Below, in pieces: positions 6,038 to 13,025 of a stretch of 28,707 nt of DNA. A model generated the notes under the pieces. It searched no databases. It was not told where the DNA came from and worked only from the letters and a program-made list of their open reading frames with translations. This DNA is from a virus. Each line of letters starts with the position of its first letter. Position 1 is the stretch's first letter. The translations under genes were made by a program, and so were the position numbers. The stretch covers positions 1 through 28,707 of the IMG/VR virus record IMGVR_UViG_3300025450_000093; one strand, written 5' to 3'.

Positions 6038-8364
6038 TGACGTTTCCAGTTTTATCTGCAAGCAACCCAAGTGGCTACACACTTAACCGCAGCTTGCGGT
6101 TTCGTTCGTCTGCATCTGCCTATTTAAATAGAACATTTACTACGCCAACAAACGAAAAAATTTGGACATGGAGTGCGTGGGTTAAACGTGGTTCTCTTGG
6201 AATAATTAGTTCATTGTTTAATGCCAGTACAGGCGCATCACCTGCTTATGACGGGTTCAGATTCAACTCATCAGACCAATTGCAGTTTTTTACTGGTGGC
6301 GCTGTAACAGTAAACCTTGTTACAAATGCTGTTTATCGTGACCCTTCATCTTGGTATCACATTGTTTTGTCGTACAACGCCACAACAACAACGGTGACGA
6401 TTTATGTAAATGGCGTAGCTCAGACAACGACTGGCACAACCGTTTCTAATACAACGTATTCATTTAACCATGCAAGCACGTTGCACTCAATCGGAGCGCA
6501 AGTTATAAACGGAGCATATACGGCTGGAACATATTTTGACGGCTACCTCACTGAAGTCAACTTCATTGACGGTCAAGCCCTAACACCATCATCGTTTGGC
6601 GCATACAACACTACAACAGGTGTGTGGCAACCTATCAAGTACAGCGGTACTTATGGGACTAACGGTTACTATCTGAACTTCAACAACAATGCGTCCACCA
6701 CAACGCTTGGCTACGATACGTCTGGCAACAGCAACAACTGGACAACCAACAACATCTCTCTGACTACTGGTGTTACCTACGACAGCATGATTGATGTGCC
6801 AACGCCTTACGCTGATGGCGGGAATGGTCGTGGGAATTACCCAGTAATAAATTTTCTCAACGCGTACTCAAATACATTCTTGAGTAACGGAAATTTGCGG
6901 TATCAAAACACGAACGCATATTGGGCTAATGCTCGCGCAACAATGCAGCCAGCAGTCGGCAGTAAGTTCTATGTTGAATTTACATCGACTCAACCGTGGA
7001 CATCAAACAACGTATCGTTTCTTGGATTGTGTACGCCATCTATGGCGTTGACAGCTTCGGCTGGCGATATAGCAACCATTTACACAACAACGACATCTGG
7101 TGAAGTCCTTGCACTCGCCATAGACCGTGTAAATAATCAAGTCAGCACTTATCGCAACAACGCGCTGGTTGGAACAACGTCTATTTCTGCCACAAACGAT
7201 ATTGATATTGTGGTTGGTTCTTATGCAGCAAGTGGTGAAATAAACTTTGGTCAACGCCCGTTCAGCTACACCCCACCCACAGGCTTTGTGGCTCTGAACA
7301 CATACAACTTGCCAACGCCAACCATTGTGAATGGTGCGTCTTACATGGCTGCTACGACCTATACGGGTACGGGTGCTGCACAAAACATTTTGAACAGCAA
7401 CAACACTACAACTGGTGTGTCGTTCAAGCCTGACTTTGTTTGGGTCAAATCTCGCAGCAGCTCTTCTTACTCTCACAGATTGTTTGATGTTTTAAGAGGC
7501 ACAAACGTAGATTTGCAATCAAACACAACCAATGGAGATACGTCAGAAGCAAATAGCTTGACTGCTTTTAATAGCAACGGCTATTCAGTTGGCGTTGACA
7601 GTGTTGGTGGCGGCGTCAACACAAACGCCGTTACATACATTGGTTGGCAATGGCAAGCAGGCGCTGGTTCATCATCATCCAACACCAACGGCACTATCAC
7701 ATCAACTGTGAGTGTGAATGCTACGGCTGGATTTAGCATCGTCACCTACACAGGCACAGGTGCAAATGCTACCGTGGGTCATGGGCTTGGTGTTGCTCCT
7801 TCTTTTATCATCACAAAAGTTCGTTCTGCTTCTGGTGCTGATTGGGGTGTTTACCATTCTGCGATTGGCGCAACACAATATCTTTTGCTTGACACAACTG
7901 CTGCCGCTGCATCTTCAGCGAATTTTTGGAACAACACCGCACCAACAAGCAGTGTTTTCAGCGTTGGAGTTGGCGGCTCAACAAACAACAGCGGAAACAC
8001 AATGATTGCTTACTGCTGGTCTGCAGTAGCTGGTTTCAGCAAGTTTGGGTCATACACGGGTAACGGGTCTACTGATGGTCCTTTTGTGTATTGTGGATTT
8101 AGACCACGGTTTATTTTATTAAAGCGTTCTTCAAGTTCAGAAAATTGGCAAATTTATGATACATCAAGAGATACATATAACGTAGCAGGATTGCAATTGC
8201 TTCCAAACACAAACGGAGCAGAAGCAGATGGAAGACCGATTCTTGATATATTGTCAAATGGTTTTAAATTAAAAAATGTATCTGGTGGTGGAAATGCGTC
8301 AGGTGAAACTTACATCTACGCAACCTTTGCCGAATCACCTTTTAAAGTCTCTCTTGCCCGCTGA
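6037..8364 (+). CDS. Large tail fibre with LamG-like, SPRY-like and three tandem C-terminal beta domains
   Basis: 775 residues, start overlapping the previous stop by one base. Residues about 15-210 form a LamG/concanavalin-like jelly roll (WTWSAWVKRG, SSWYHIVLSYN, VTIYVNGVAQT, GYLTEVNFIDGQAL). Residues about 300-425 look SPRY-like (KFYVEFTST, VSFLGLCTP, NFGQRPFSYTPPTGFVALN). The C-terminus has three repeats of about 100-130 residues, each opening with YTGTG or YTGNG (residues 442, 571, 673), followed by FKPDFVWVK, APSFIITKV or RPRFILLKR, resembling a DUF7483-type region. These fold types bind sugars or proteins, so this is a likely receptor-binding protein. Bases from about 8100 onward are visibly more AT-rich, so the last repeat may be acquired. 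Confidence 0.8.
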   Translation: MTFPVLSASNPSGYTLNRSLRFRSSASAYLNRTFTTPTNEKIWTWSAWVKRGSLGIISSLFNASTGASPAYDGFRFNSSDQLQFFTGGAVTVNLVTNAVYRDPSSWYHIVLSYNATTTTVTIYVNGVAQTTTGTTVSNTTYSFNHASTLHSIGAQVINGAYTAGTYFDGYLTEVNFIDGQALTPSSFGAYNTTTGVWQPIKYSGTYGTNGYYLNFNNNASTTTLGYDTSGNSNNWTTNNISLTTGVTYDSMIDVPTPYADGGNGRGNYPVINFLNAYSNTFLSNGNLRYQNTNAYWANARATMQPAVGSKFYVEFTSTQPWTSNNVSFLGLCTPSMALTASAGDIATIYTTTTSGEVLALAIDRVNNQVSTYRNNALVGTTSISATNDIDIVVGSYAASGEINFGQRPFSYTPPTGFVALNTYNLPTPTIVNGASYMAATTYTGTGAAQNILNSNNTTTGVSFKPDFVWVKSRSSSSYSHRLFDVLRGTNVDLQSNTTNGDTSEANSLTAFNSNGYSVGVDSVGGGVNTNAVTYIGWQWQAGAGSSSSNTNGTITSTVSVNATAGFSIVTYTGTGANATVGHGLGVAPSFIITKVRSASGADWGVYHSAIGATQYLLLDTTAAAASSANFWNNTAPTSSVFSVGVGGSTNNSGNTMIAYCWSAVAGFSKFGSYTGNGSTDGPFVYCGFRPRFILLKRSSSSENWQIYDTSRDTYNVAGLQLLPNTNGAEADGRPILDILSNGFKLKNVSGGGNASGETYIYATFAESPFKVSLAR

Positions 8365-8367
8365 CCT

Positions 8368-8868
8368 ATGCCAAAGTCAATCAACATTACAGGCCACAAA
8401 TACAACCTGCTTACGGTTGTAAGCCGCACAGAACAGAAAACCAAAAACGGTCAATGGCGCTGGCTGTGTAAATGTGACTGCGGTAACGAAACAGTGTTAA
8501 ACACTGGGAACATTCGTTATGGCAGAACAAAATCTTGGGGATGTTTGCAAAAACGTAAAGGCGAACAATCTCCTGCGTACAAACATGGTCGTAGCCAAAC
8601 AAAAGAATACGACCTTGAATGGCACATGAAAAATAACTACGGCCTTGATTTTGACGAATACAACAAATTGTTGGAAAAACAAAATGGTGCGTGTGCAATA
8701 TGTGGTTCATTGCCCCCCAACACTCACAAAAAGCGATTAAGCATTGACCATTGCCATACAACTGGTAGAGTCAGAGGATTGCTTTGTGATTCATGCAACA
8801 CAGCGTTAGGATTGTTAAAAGACAGTCCTGACTTAATGCTTAAAGCAATTTCATATCTAGCGAGGTAA
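8368..8868 (+). CDS. Endonuclease VII-type HNH nuclease, probable mobile/homing endonuclease
   Basis: 166 residues. The C-terminal half matches the recombination endonuclease VII family: CAIC (Cys109, Cys112), DHCH (127-130), CDSC (Cys140, Cys143) and Asn144, the layout of zinc-binding and catalytic residues in T4 endonuclease VII. It is preceded by YGLDFDEYNKLLEKQNG, typical of the family. The N-terminal 60 residues form a separate DNA-recognition-like unit: GHKYNLLTVVSR, then WLCKCDCGNET (Cys34, 36, 38) and KSWGCL, where related proteins often have SCGC; Trp57 takes the place of a Cys. This architecture is typical of free-standing homing endonucleases rather than Holliday-junction resolvases. 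It lies between a fibre gene and its likely assembly partner, three bases from each, and is more AT-rich than most of the window. Confidence 0.85.
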   Translation: MPKSINITGHKYNLLTVVSRTEQKTKNGQWRWLCKCDCGNETVLNTGNIRYGRTKSWGCLQKRKGEQSPAYKHGRSQTKEYDLEWHMKNNYGLDFDEYNKLLEKQNGACAICGSLPPNTHKKRLSIDHCHTTGRVRGLLCDSCNTALGLLKDSPDLMLKAISYLAR

Positions 8869-8871
8869 CTC

Positions 8872-9342
8872 ATGTTTTTACTAAACGGTCAACCACTCAG
8901 CCCCGACAATGCTTTTGAGCATAACGGTGTGCAATATCCAGCCAACTGGTTACGTCTTTCAACGCTTGCGGAGAAAGAAGCCATTGGCATCACGGAGGTT
9001 GCGGATCAGCCACGCCCTGATGATCGCTACTACTGGGTGACACCCAATAACGATGGCACGTTCAATGCAACGCCCAAAGACTTGACTCAGCTCAAAGACA
9101 GCGCCACAGCACAGATCAATGCCACGGCTCATTCTTTGCTGTCTCCAAGCGATTACATGGCCATTAAAGCCGCTGAAACTGGCACGGCATTAGACTCAGG
9201 TTGGAAGACTTGGCGTGCTCAAATTCGCACCGAAGCTCAAACAGCGCGTACAGCTATTGCGGCAGCTACAGACATTGAAAGTTTGATTGCAGCTTCGAAT
9301 GTGACATGGACACTTGATCCAGTCGCCGCTGCCAAACAATAA
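8872..9342 (+). CDS. Tail fibre assembly-type protein
   Basis: 156 residues. The N-terminus (FLLNGQPLSPDNAFEHNGVQ, YPANWLRLSTLAEKEAIGI) is a recurrent pattern in phage fibre regions; similar small proteins sit directly after fibre genes and are annotated as fibre assembly or chaperone-like. The C-terminal half is an Ala-rich helix (SDYMAIKAAETG to IAAATDIESLIAASN). No membrane segment or catalytic motif. It now follows the HNH gene, which probably inserted between it and the fibre it serves. It could also be a small structural cap of the fibre. Confidence 0.68.
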   Translation: MFLLNGQPLSPDNAFEHNGVQYPANWLRLSTLAEKEAIGITEVADQPRPDDRYYWVTPNNDGTFNATPKDLTQLKDSATAQINATAHSLLSPSDYMAIKAAETGTALDSGWKTWRAQIRTEAQTARTAIAAATDIESLIAASNVTWTLDPVAAAKQ

Positions 9343-9357
9343 AAAAAGGAACACACT

Positions 9358-10470
9358 ATGTCTACATTTTCATCAAGCCTTGAACTCACGTTAATCGGCA
9401 CAGGTCAACAAGCCGGCGCGTGGGGCAATACGACCAACACCAACTTGCAAATCATTGAGCAAGCTATCGCCGGCGTTGTCACCATCACCATGTCCAGCGC
9501 TAACTACACGCTGACAAACACCCAAGGCGCGGTGTCTCCATCTAACAACATGGTGCTTGTGGTCAAAGGAACGAATTCCGGCGTGTTCCAAGTAGTTACA
9601 CCGCTAGTTACAAAATACTACGTGGTATCTAACCAAACTACCGGCGGTTATGCCATCACCATTGGCGCATCTACTGGCACTACAGTAACCATTCCCAACG
9701 GCACAACGACCTCCGTCTACTGCGATGGCACAAATTTTTACGCAGGCAGCACTGGTGTGGCGGGTAATTTCTCCGTGGGCGGCAATGAAACCGTAGCAGG
9801 CACTCTGGGCGTCACAGGCAACACCTCTTTAAGCGGAACACTTGCCGTTGCTGGAGCCACTACGTTGTCGGGCACGACCTCTTTGGCTGGCACGGCCACA
9901 GCGCTTACGGTGACGCCCTCTACGGACAGCTCAACAAAAATTGCCACAACCGCTTTTGTTCAAGGAGCCCTTGCTTCTGCCGCAATCACCGGCACGATCA
10001 ACATGTGGCCGACTTCTTCGGCTCCTAGTGGATATTTGCTCTGTAACGGCTCAGCTATTTCTCGTACAACCTATGCAGCTTTGTTTGCAATTGTTGGAAC
10101 AACTTTCGGTTCGGGCGATGGGTTAACCACGTTCAACTTGCCAAACTATGCAGACCGTATGCCAATTGGTGTTGGGTCTACTGCTGCGTCTGTTGGCGCT
10201 ACCGGTGGTTCGGCAACAACAACGATTGTGGCAAACAACCTCCCTGCTCACACCCACCCTGTGACAGACCCGGGCCACAACCACACATACGCACATGCTT
10301 ACAATGCGGCTCCTCAATCGGGCAGCTCGACACCTTGTTTTACAAGCACATATACAGACAACACAAGCACCGCGACAACCGGCATCACGGTTGGCAACAA
10401 CTCCACCACAAATAGTGCGATGAATACAATTTCTCCATATTTGGGCATTTACTTCATCATCAAAACCTAA
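9358..10470 (+). CDS. Tail fibre with C-terminal phage collar domain
   Basis: 370 residues; ATG preceded by AAAAAAGGAA. The N-terminus (LTLIGTGQQAGAWGNTTNTN) is a common virion-attachment domain of phage fibres. Residues about 138-185 form a repetitive shaft in which GTL/GVTG/TSLSG-type hexads recur (VAGTLGVTGNTSLSG, TLAVAGATTLSG). A short TKIATTAFVQGAL linker leads to a T4 gp12-type collar domain: GTINMWPTSSAPSGYLLCNG, SRTTYAALFAIVG, then TFNLPNYADRMPIG. His-rich HTHPVTDPGHNHTYAH matches metal-binding histidines in related collar tips, and the ending SPYLGIYFIIKT is typical. Probably a trimeric receptor-binding fibre distinct from the one at 6037. Confidence 0.85.
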   Translation: MSTFSSSLELTLIGTGQQAGAWGNTTNTNLQIIEQAIAGVVTITMSSANYTLTNTQGAVSPSNNMVLVVKGTNSGVFQVVTPLVTKYYVVSNQTTGGYAITIGASTGTTVTIPNGTTTSVYCDGTNFYAGSTGVAGNFSVGGNETVAGTLGVTGNTSLSGTLAVAGATTLSGTTSLAGTATALTVTPSTDSSTKIATTAFVQGALASAAITGTINMWPTSSAPSGYLLCNGSAISRTTYAALFAIVGTTFGSGDGLTTFNLPNYADRMPIGVGSTAASVGATGGSATTTIVANNLPAHTHPVTDPGHNHTYAHAYNAAPQSGSSTPCFTSTYTDNTSTATTGITVGNNSTTNSAMNTISPYLGIYFIIKT

Positions 10471-10473
10471 GAT

Positions 10474-11217
10474 GTGGACCCAATCACCCTTCTCTTTGGT
10501 GCAGTCACTCTGGTCAAACAGATCAAGGCTGGGTGCGACCAACTGCACGAAGGCCGCATGGCCATTGAAGAGTTTAAAAAAGGTGTGGAGCGCACTGTTG
10601 GCGACGTTAAAGCTGTTGCCAAGGAACTCACAGGATTTTGGGGGTGGGTTAAAGGGATATTGGGAATCAAAAGTGCGAGTGCGCCAGTCGTCCAGCTTGC
10701 CGCCGCAGCTTCTGTGCCCGTTAAAAAGACTCGTGCATCCCAAGACCCCGAAGAACTGCAGACCCAACTCATTGTTGACATTGGCCAGAAGATGGGGGAG
10801 TTCTTTGACATCCACCAAAAGCTCAAGAACTACTACGCGGACTTGGAAGAAACATCAGTTACAGTCTACGATCCAGACCAAAACGTCGCTAAAAAAGCAA
10901 TGGAGCGCTCACTTGTTGAGCTGCAACTGGAGAACTTGAGCGTCGAGATCCGAGAGGCAATGGTGTATGCGCCCCCTGAGTTGAAGGACATATACACAAG
11001 GTTTCTCAAGATGTATGAACGCATCATTGACGAACAGGAATTTGCTCGGCGCGAGCACATCCGCAAAAGGAATGAAGCAAGGTGGCTACGCGAGGCAATC
11101 CGTCAACGTCGATCAATGCGTCTGGCGCTAGGGGTAACTCTGGTGGGGCTGGCGGCGTGGATGTGGGGCTTGATGCTTACAGTGCGTCTAGCGACTCGGG
11201 GTTTCACGCCATTTTAA
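10474..11217 (+). CDS. Membrane-anchored helical protein of lysis region, unknown function
   Basis: 247 residues. The start is GTG 10474, three bases after the in-frame stop of the collar fibre; no other start is available nearby. An ATG two bases earlier opens a different frame that looks like a shadow. The protein is strongly helical and charged (IRKRNEARWLREAIRQRRS near the end), then has one C-terminal hydrophobic stretch (about residues 217-236, LALGVTLVGLAAWMWGLML), giving a tail-anchored topology. It heads a group of small membrane proteins that includes holin and spanins. A lysis-regulator role, such as antiholin-like, is possible but unproved; I do not recognise the family. Its 3' end overlaps the next gene. 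Confidence 0.6.
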   Translation: MDPITLLFGAVTLVKQIKAGCDQLHEGRMAIEEFKKGVERTVGDVKAVAKELTGFWGWVKGILGIKSASAPVVQLAAAASVPVKKTRASQDPEELQTQLIVDIGQKMGEFFDIHQKLKNYYADLEETSVTVYDPDQNVAKKAMERSLVELQLENLSVEIREAMVYAPPELKDIYTRFLKMYERIIDEQEFARREHIRKRNEARWLREAIRQRRSMRLALGVTLVGLAAWMWGLMLTVRLATRGFTPF

Positions 11218-11369
11218 TTTTGCTGGTGCTCTTGTTTGCGTTATTGATTCCGGCGGCGGGGTACGTTTGGTATAGGGCGTATGTGGCTGAAATGGCAATG
11301 GAGCACACCCTGCGCAAGCTGCAACAGGCCCAGCGGGAAATTGAACAAGCTAAAAAGGACAAAGAATGA
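11157..11369 (+). CDS. Small single-pass membrane protein with C-terminal coiled coil
   Basis: From GTG 11157 this gives 70 residues. The frame could also start at GTG 11082 (95 residues, 136-base overlap with the previous gene) or GTG 11163. I favour 11157/11163 because GGTGGGG lies 8 bases upstream and the overlap is smaller. The core is one strong membrane segment (HAILILLVLLFALLIPAAGY) followed by a charged helix (HTLRKLQQAQREIEQAKKDK). This is the shape of an inner-membrane spanin or holin accessory, but a better spanin pair exists downstream. It ends in an ATGA overlap with the lipoprotein gene. Role unknown, lysis association inferred. Confidence 0.58.
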   Translation: MDVGLDAYSASSDSGFHAILILLVLLFALLIPAAGYVWYRAYVAEMAMEHTLRKLQQAQREIEQAKKDKE

Positions 11370-11593
11370 AATACGCGATTTTGCTGGCTTTGTTACTGGT
11401 TGGCTGCGAAGACCGCTACCGTTACACTTGCCAAGATCCCACGCACTTTGCTGACAAGCAGTGCCAAAAACCCATGTGTGAATTCACACAAACTTGCCCC
11501 GAGTATCTGGTGGCCCCTGTTTTGGAGAAGAAAAGTGAAGGAAATCCTGCTCAAGCTTCTAGCCAGCAACCAGCCGCGTCTCAGTGCCGATGA
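11366..11593 (+). CDS. Small Cys-rich lipoprotein of lysis cassette
   Basis: 75 residues with a lipoprotein signal: MKYAILLALLLVGC, where Leu11-Val12-Gly13-Cys14 is a lipobox, so the mature protein would be lipid-anchored from Cys14. The mature part has cysteines at 22, 33, 38 and 44, likely disulfide-linked in the periplasm, and a Pro/Gln/Ser-rich end. The start overlaps the previous stop (ATGA), and the last 59 bases overlap the holin gene in another frame. Small lipoproteins with this opening are common in related phage lysis regions. It could be an extra outer-membrane spanin-like partner of the preceding membrane protein, or a superinfection-exclusion lipoprotein; sequence alone does not decide. 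Confidence 0.68.
   Translation: MKYAILLALLLVGCEDRYRYTCQDPTHFADKQCQKPMCEFTQTCPEYLVAPVLEKKSEGNPAQASSQQPAASQCR
11524..11527 (+). promoter_or_regulatory. Ribosome binding site deciding the holin start
   Basis: GGAG seven bases before GTG 11535, inside the lipoprotein gene. It supports a 150-residue holin rather than the longer open frame reaching back to 11400, whose extra residues merely translate the lipoprotein gene in another frame. Confidence 0.6.
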
Positions 11594-11987
11594 GATTGAA
11601 GTCCGGGTTCGGGCTTTTGTGATCGTGATGGTCACACTCATTTTGGTGTTCATCGTTTTTGCACTGCTGTATTCGGTGACTTTTGTGACCCAGCCTATCA
11701 AAGCGATGGCTCCAATTGACCAAGCCTATACCAAGATGCTCAACGACATTGTGCTGTTGATTGTTGGCGGCGTGGGCGGCATCTTGACCAAAGGCGCAGT
11801 GACTGAGGCTTCTAATATGATGGCTGCGGCCAAAAATAATGCGCCGGCCTACGTTGCACCGCCTGTGCAAGAAGTTCAAATGACTGCGTGGACGCCGGGC
11901 ACGACACCCGTCAATCCCCCGCACTATTTAGAACCCGATGAAGACCGCCAAGCGATTGCCGCTGCACGCCAAACTACGAAGGAATGA
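11535..11987 (+). CDS. Holin-like protein with two membrane segments
   Basis: 150 residues from GTG 11535 (GGAG at 7 bases spacing). Order: charged N-terminal helix (KEILLKLLASNQPRLSADE), first membrane span at about residues 26-50 (FVIVMVTLILVFIVFALLY), a loop (QPIKAMAPIDQAYTK), second hydrophobic span (MLNDIVLLIVGGVGGILTKG), then a polar Pro-rich tail of about 55 residues. Two spans plus a position directly upstream of spanins and endolysin fit a holin, which would open the inner membrane at lysis time. The long polar C-terminus is larger than in compact class II holins. It overlaps the lipoprotein gene at its start, and its stop overlaps the alternative start of the spanin gene. Confidence 0.72.
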   Translation: MKEILLKLLASNQPRLSADEIEVRVRAFVIVMVTLILVFIVFALLYSVTFVTQPIKAMAPIDQAYTKMLNDIVLLIVGGVGGILTKGAVTEASNMMAAAKNNAPAYVAPPVQEVQMTAWTPGTTPVNPPHYLEPDEDRQAIAAARQTTKE

Positions 11988-11989
11988 CC

Positions 11990-12424
11990 ATGCCTAATCC
12001 TTGGCTAATTCTAGGGTTGCTGTTGGCTTTGGCTGGCGTATTTGAGTACGGCCATCATGAAGGCTACAAAGAAAGAGAGAACGAAGACGCTGTGGTCATT
12101 GGCCATAAGAACCAAGAAATGCAAGACGCAAAGGAGCAAGCAGATGCAGAACTCAAGAAAACACAAGACAAACTCACCACTGCTCAGAAACAGTTTCGTG
12201 ACGCTGTTCATTCTGGGAATCAGCGGTTGTTCGTCCGTGTCGCCACCCCAACTGAGTGTTCCGCCTCTACCGGCGGAGATTCAACGACAACAGCCCAGCT
12301 TGACCCAGCGTTTGCGGACTCTCTTGTCTCCATCACCGACGACGGCGACAGCGCCATCGTCCAACTCAACGCCTGCATCGACCGATACGAAACCATGAGA
12401 AAGCTCGTAAATGGTAAACGCTGA
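11990..12424 (+). CDS. Rz: Inner-membrane spanin (Rz-like)
   Basis: 144 residues starting at ATG 11990; GAAGG 7 bases upstream favours it over ATG 11984, which would be only one base from that site. An N-terminal membrane anchor (PWLILGLLLALAGVFEYG) is followed by a long charged coiled coil (EMQDAKEQADAELKKTQDKL region) and a Cys-containing periplasmic tail. This is the normal layout of Rz-type inner-membrane spanins, which span the periplasm and fuse inner and outer membranes at the last lysis step. The partner gene is nested inside it at 12144-12398. The end overlaps the endolysin start by 14 bases. Confidence 0.8.
   Translation: MPNPWLILGLLLALAGVFEYGHHEGYKERENEDAVVIGHKNQEMQDAKEQADAELKKTQDKLTTAQKQFRDAVHSGNQRLFVRVATPTECSASTGGDSTTTAQLDPAFADSLVSITDDGDSAIVQLNACIDRYETMRKLVNGKR
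12131..12136 (+). promoter_or_regulatory. Ribosome binding site of nested Rz1-like gene
   Basis: A full AAGGAG lies within the Rz-like coding sequence, 7 bases before ATG 12144 of the nested frame. In the Rz frame it falls in ordinary coiled-coil codons, so it is well placed to serve internal initiation. Confidence 0.7.
12144..12398 (+). CDS. Rz1: Outer-membrane lipoprotein spanin (Rz1-like), entirely nested in Rz in +1 frame
   Basis: 84 residues from ATG 12144 with a strong Shine-Dalgarno (AAGGAG, 7 bases). The N-terminus is basic (QNSRKHKTNSPLLRN), followed by a hydrophobic stretch FVTLFILGISGC with lipobox Ile26-Ser27-Gly28-Cys29, then a Pro-rich mature part (SSVSPPQLSVPPLPAE), which is the signature of Rz1-type outer-membrane spanins. 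The mature lipoprotein would have 56 residues. It lies wholly within the Rz-like gene in another frame, as in lambda. An in-frame ATG at 12042 gives a longer product but would bury the signal peptide, so 12144 is preferred. Confidence 0.82.
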   Translation: MQNSRKHKTNSPLLRNSFVTLFILGISGCSSVSPPQLSVPPLPAEIQRQQPSLTQRLRTLLSPSPTTATAPSSNSTPASTDTKP

Positions 12425-13010
12425 ACAACTCCAACGGCTGGGCATCGGCATTGAATGGGTGCCAGCGCTCAACGATACTTTTGCTAAATTCGATATTGCC
12501 ACGGTAGATCAGCAAGCCGCGTTCATTGGACAATGCAGCCATGAGTGCAACCATTTCAAGACGCTTGAAGAGAATCTGAACTACAAAGCCGAGACGCTGC
12601 GCAAACTGTGGCCGCAGCGCTTCCCCACAGACGACATTGCCAACGCATACGCACACAAACCGGAGAAAATTGCCAATAAGGTGTACTCTGGGCGTTGCGG
12701 CAACGGGGACGAAGCTTCTGGCGCGGGATGGCTGTACCACGGGCGCGGCTGTATCCAGTTGACTTTTCATGACAACTACTGGCACTTTGGTCAAGCGGTG
12801 GGGGTTGATGTGGTTACGCATCCAGAGCTGCTTGTTACGCCCAAATATGCGGCCATGAGTGCGGGATGGTTCTGGGCAACACACCATTTGAATGCCGCCG
12901 CCGCAGCCGAGAATTGGATGCTTGTCACCAAGATCATCAATGGCGGAACTTTCGGCTTGGAAGAACGCATCGCTTTGACCGACCGTGCTATTGATGTGCT
13001 GTCAACTTAA
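12411..13010 (+). CDS. Endolysin, GH19 chitinase-like muramidase family
   Basis: 199 residues, a single catalytic domain of the usual size for phage GH19 endolysins. Key features: AAFIGQCSHECNHFKTLEEN with probable catalytic Glu45 and second acid Glu54, then NYKAETLRKLWPQRFP, the substrate-groove signature HGRGCIQLTFHDNY, and the late KIINGGTFGLEER motif. It cleaves peptidoglycan glycan strands after the holin opens the inner membrane. No signal peptide, so it depends on the holin for export. ATG 12411 overlaps the Rz-like stop by 14 bases. Among GH19 enzymes the usual HES is HEC here, a small variation near the catalytic residue. Confidence 0.88.
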   Translation: MVNAEQLQRLGIGIEWVPALNDTFAKFDIATVDQQAAFIGQCSHECNHFKTLEENLNYKAETLRKLWPQRFPTDDIANAYAHKPEKIANKVYSGRCGNGDEASGAGWLYHGRGCIQLTFHDNYWHFGQAVGVDVVTHPELLVTPKYAAMSAGWFWATHHLNAAAAAENWMLVTKIINGGTFGLEERIALTDRAIDVLST

Positions 13011-13025
13011 TGGGAAAATGCAGCC

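Noticed and set aside
6037-10470. Diversity-generating retroelement acting on fibre genes
   Set aside because: No reverse transcriptase and no template-like near repeat with A-specific differences was seen in the window.
10472-10939. ATG-started frame two bases before GTG 10474
   Set aside because: Its product is Ser/Trp/Arg-rich and domain-free, while the GTG frame gives a coherent helical protein with a membrane anchor and continues through the region.
11400-11534. Upstream extension of the holin frame
   Set aside because: The extra residues translate the lipoprotein gene out of frame and would put a polar segment before the holin; GTG 11535 has a well-spaced GGAG.
12042-12143. Upstream extension of the nested Rz1-like frame
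   Set aside because: It would bury the lipoprotein signal peptide about 50 residues from the N-terminus; ATG 12144 with AAGGAG gives a proper signal.
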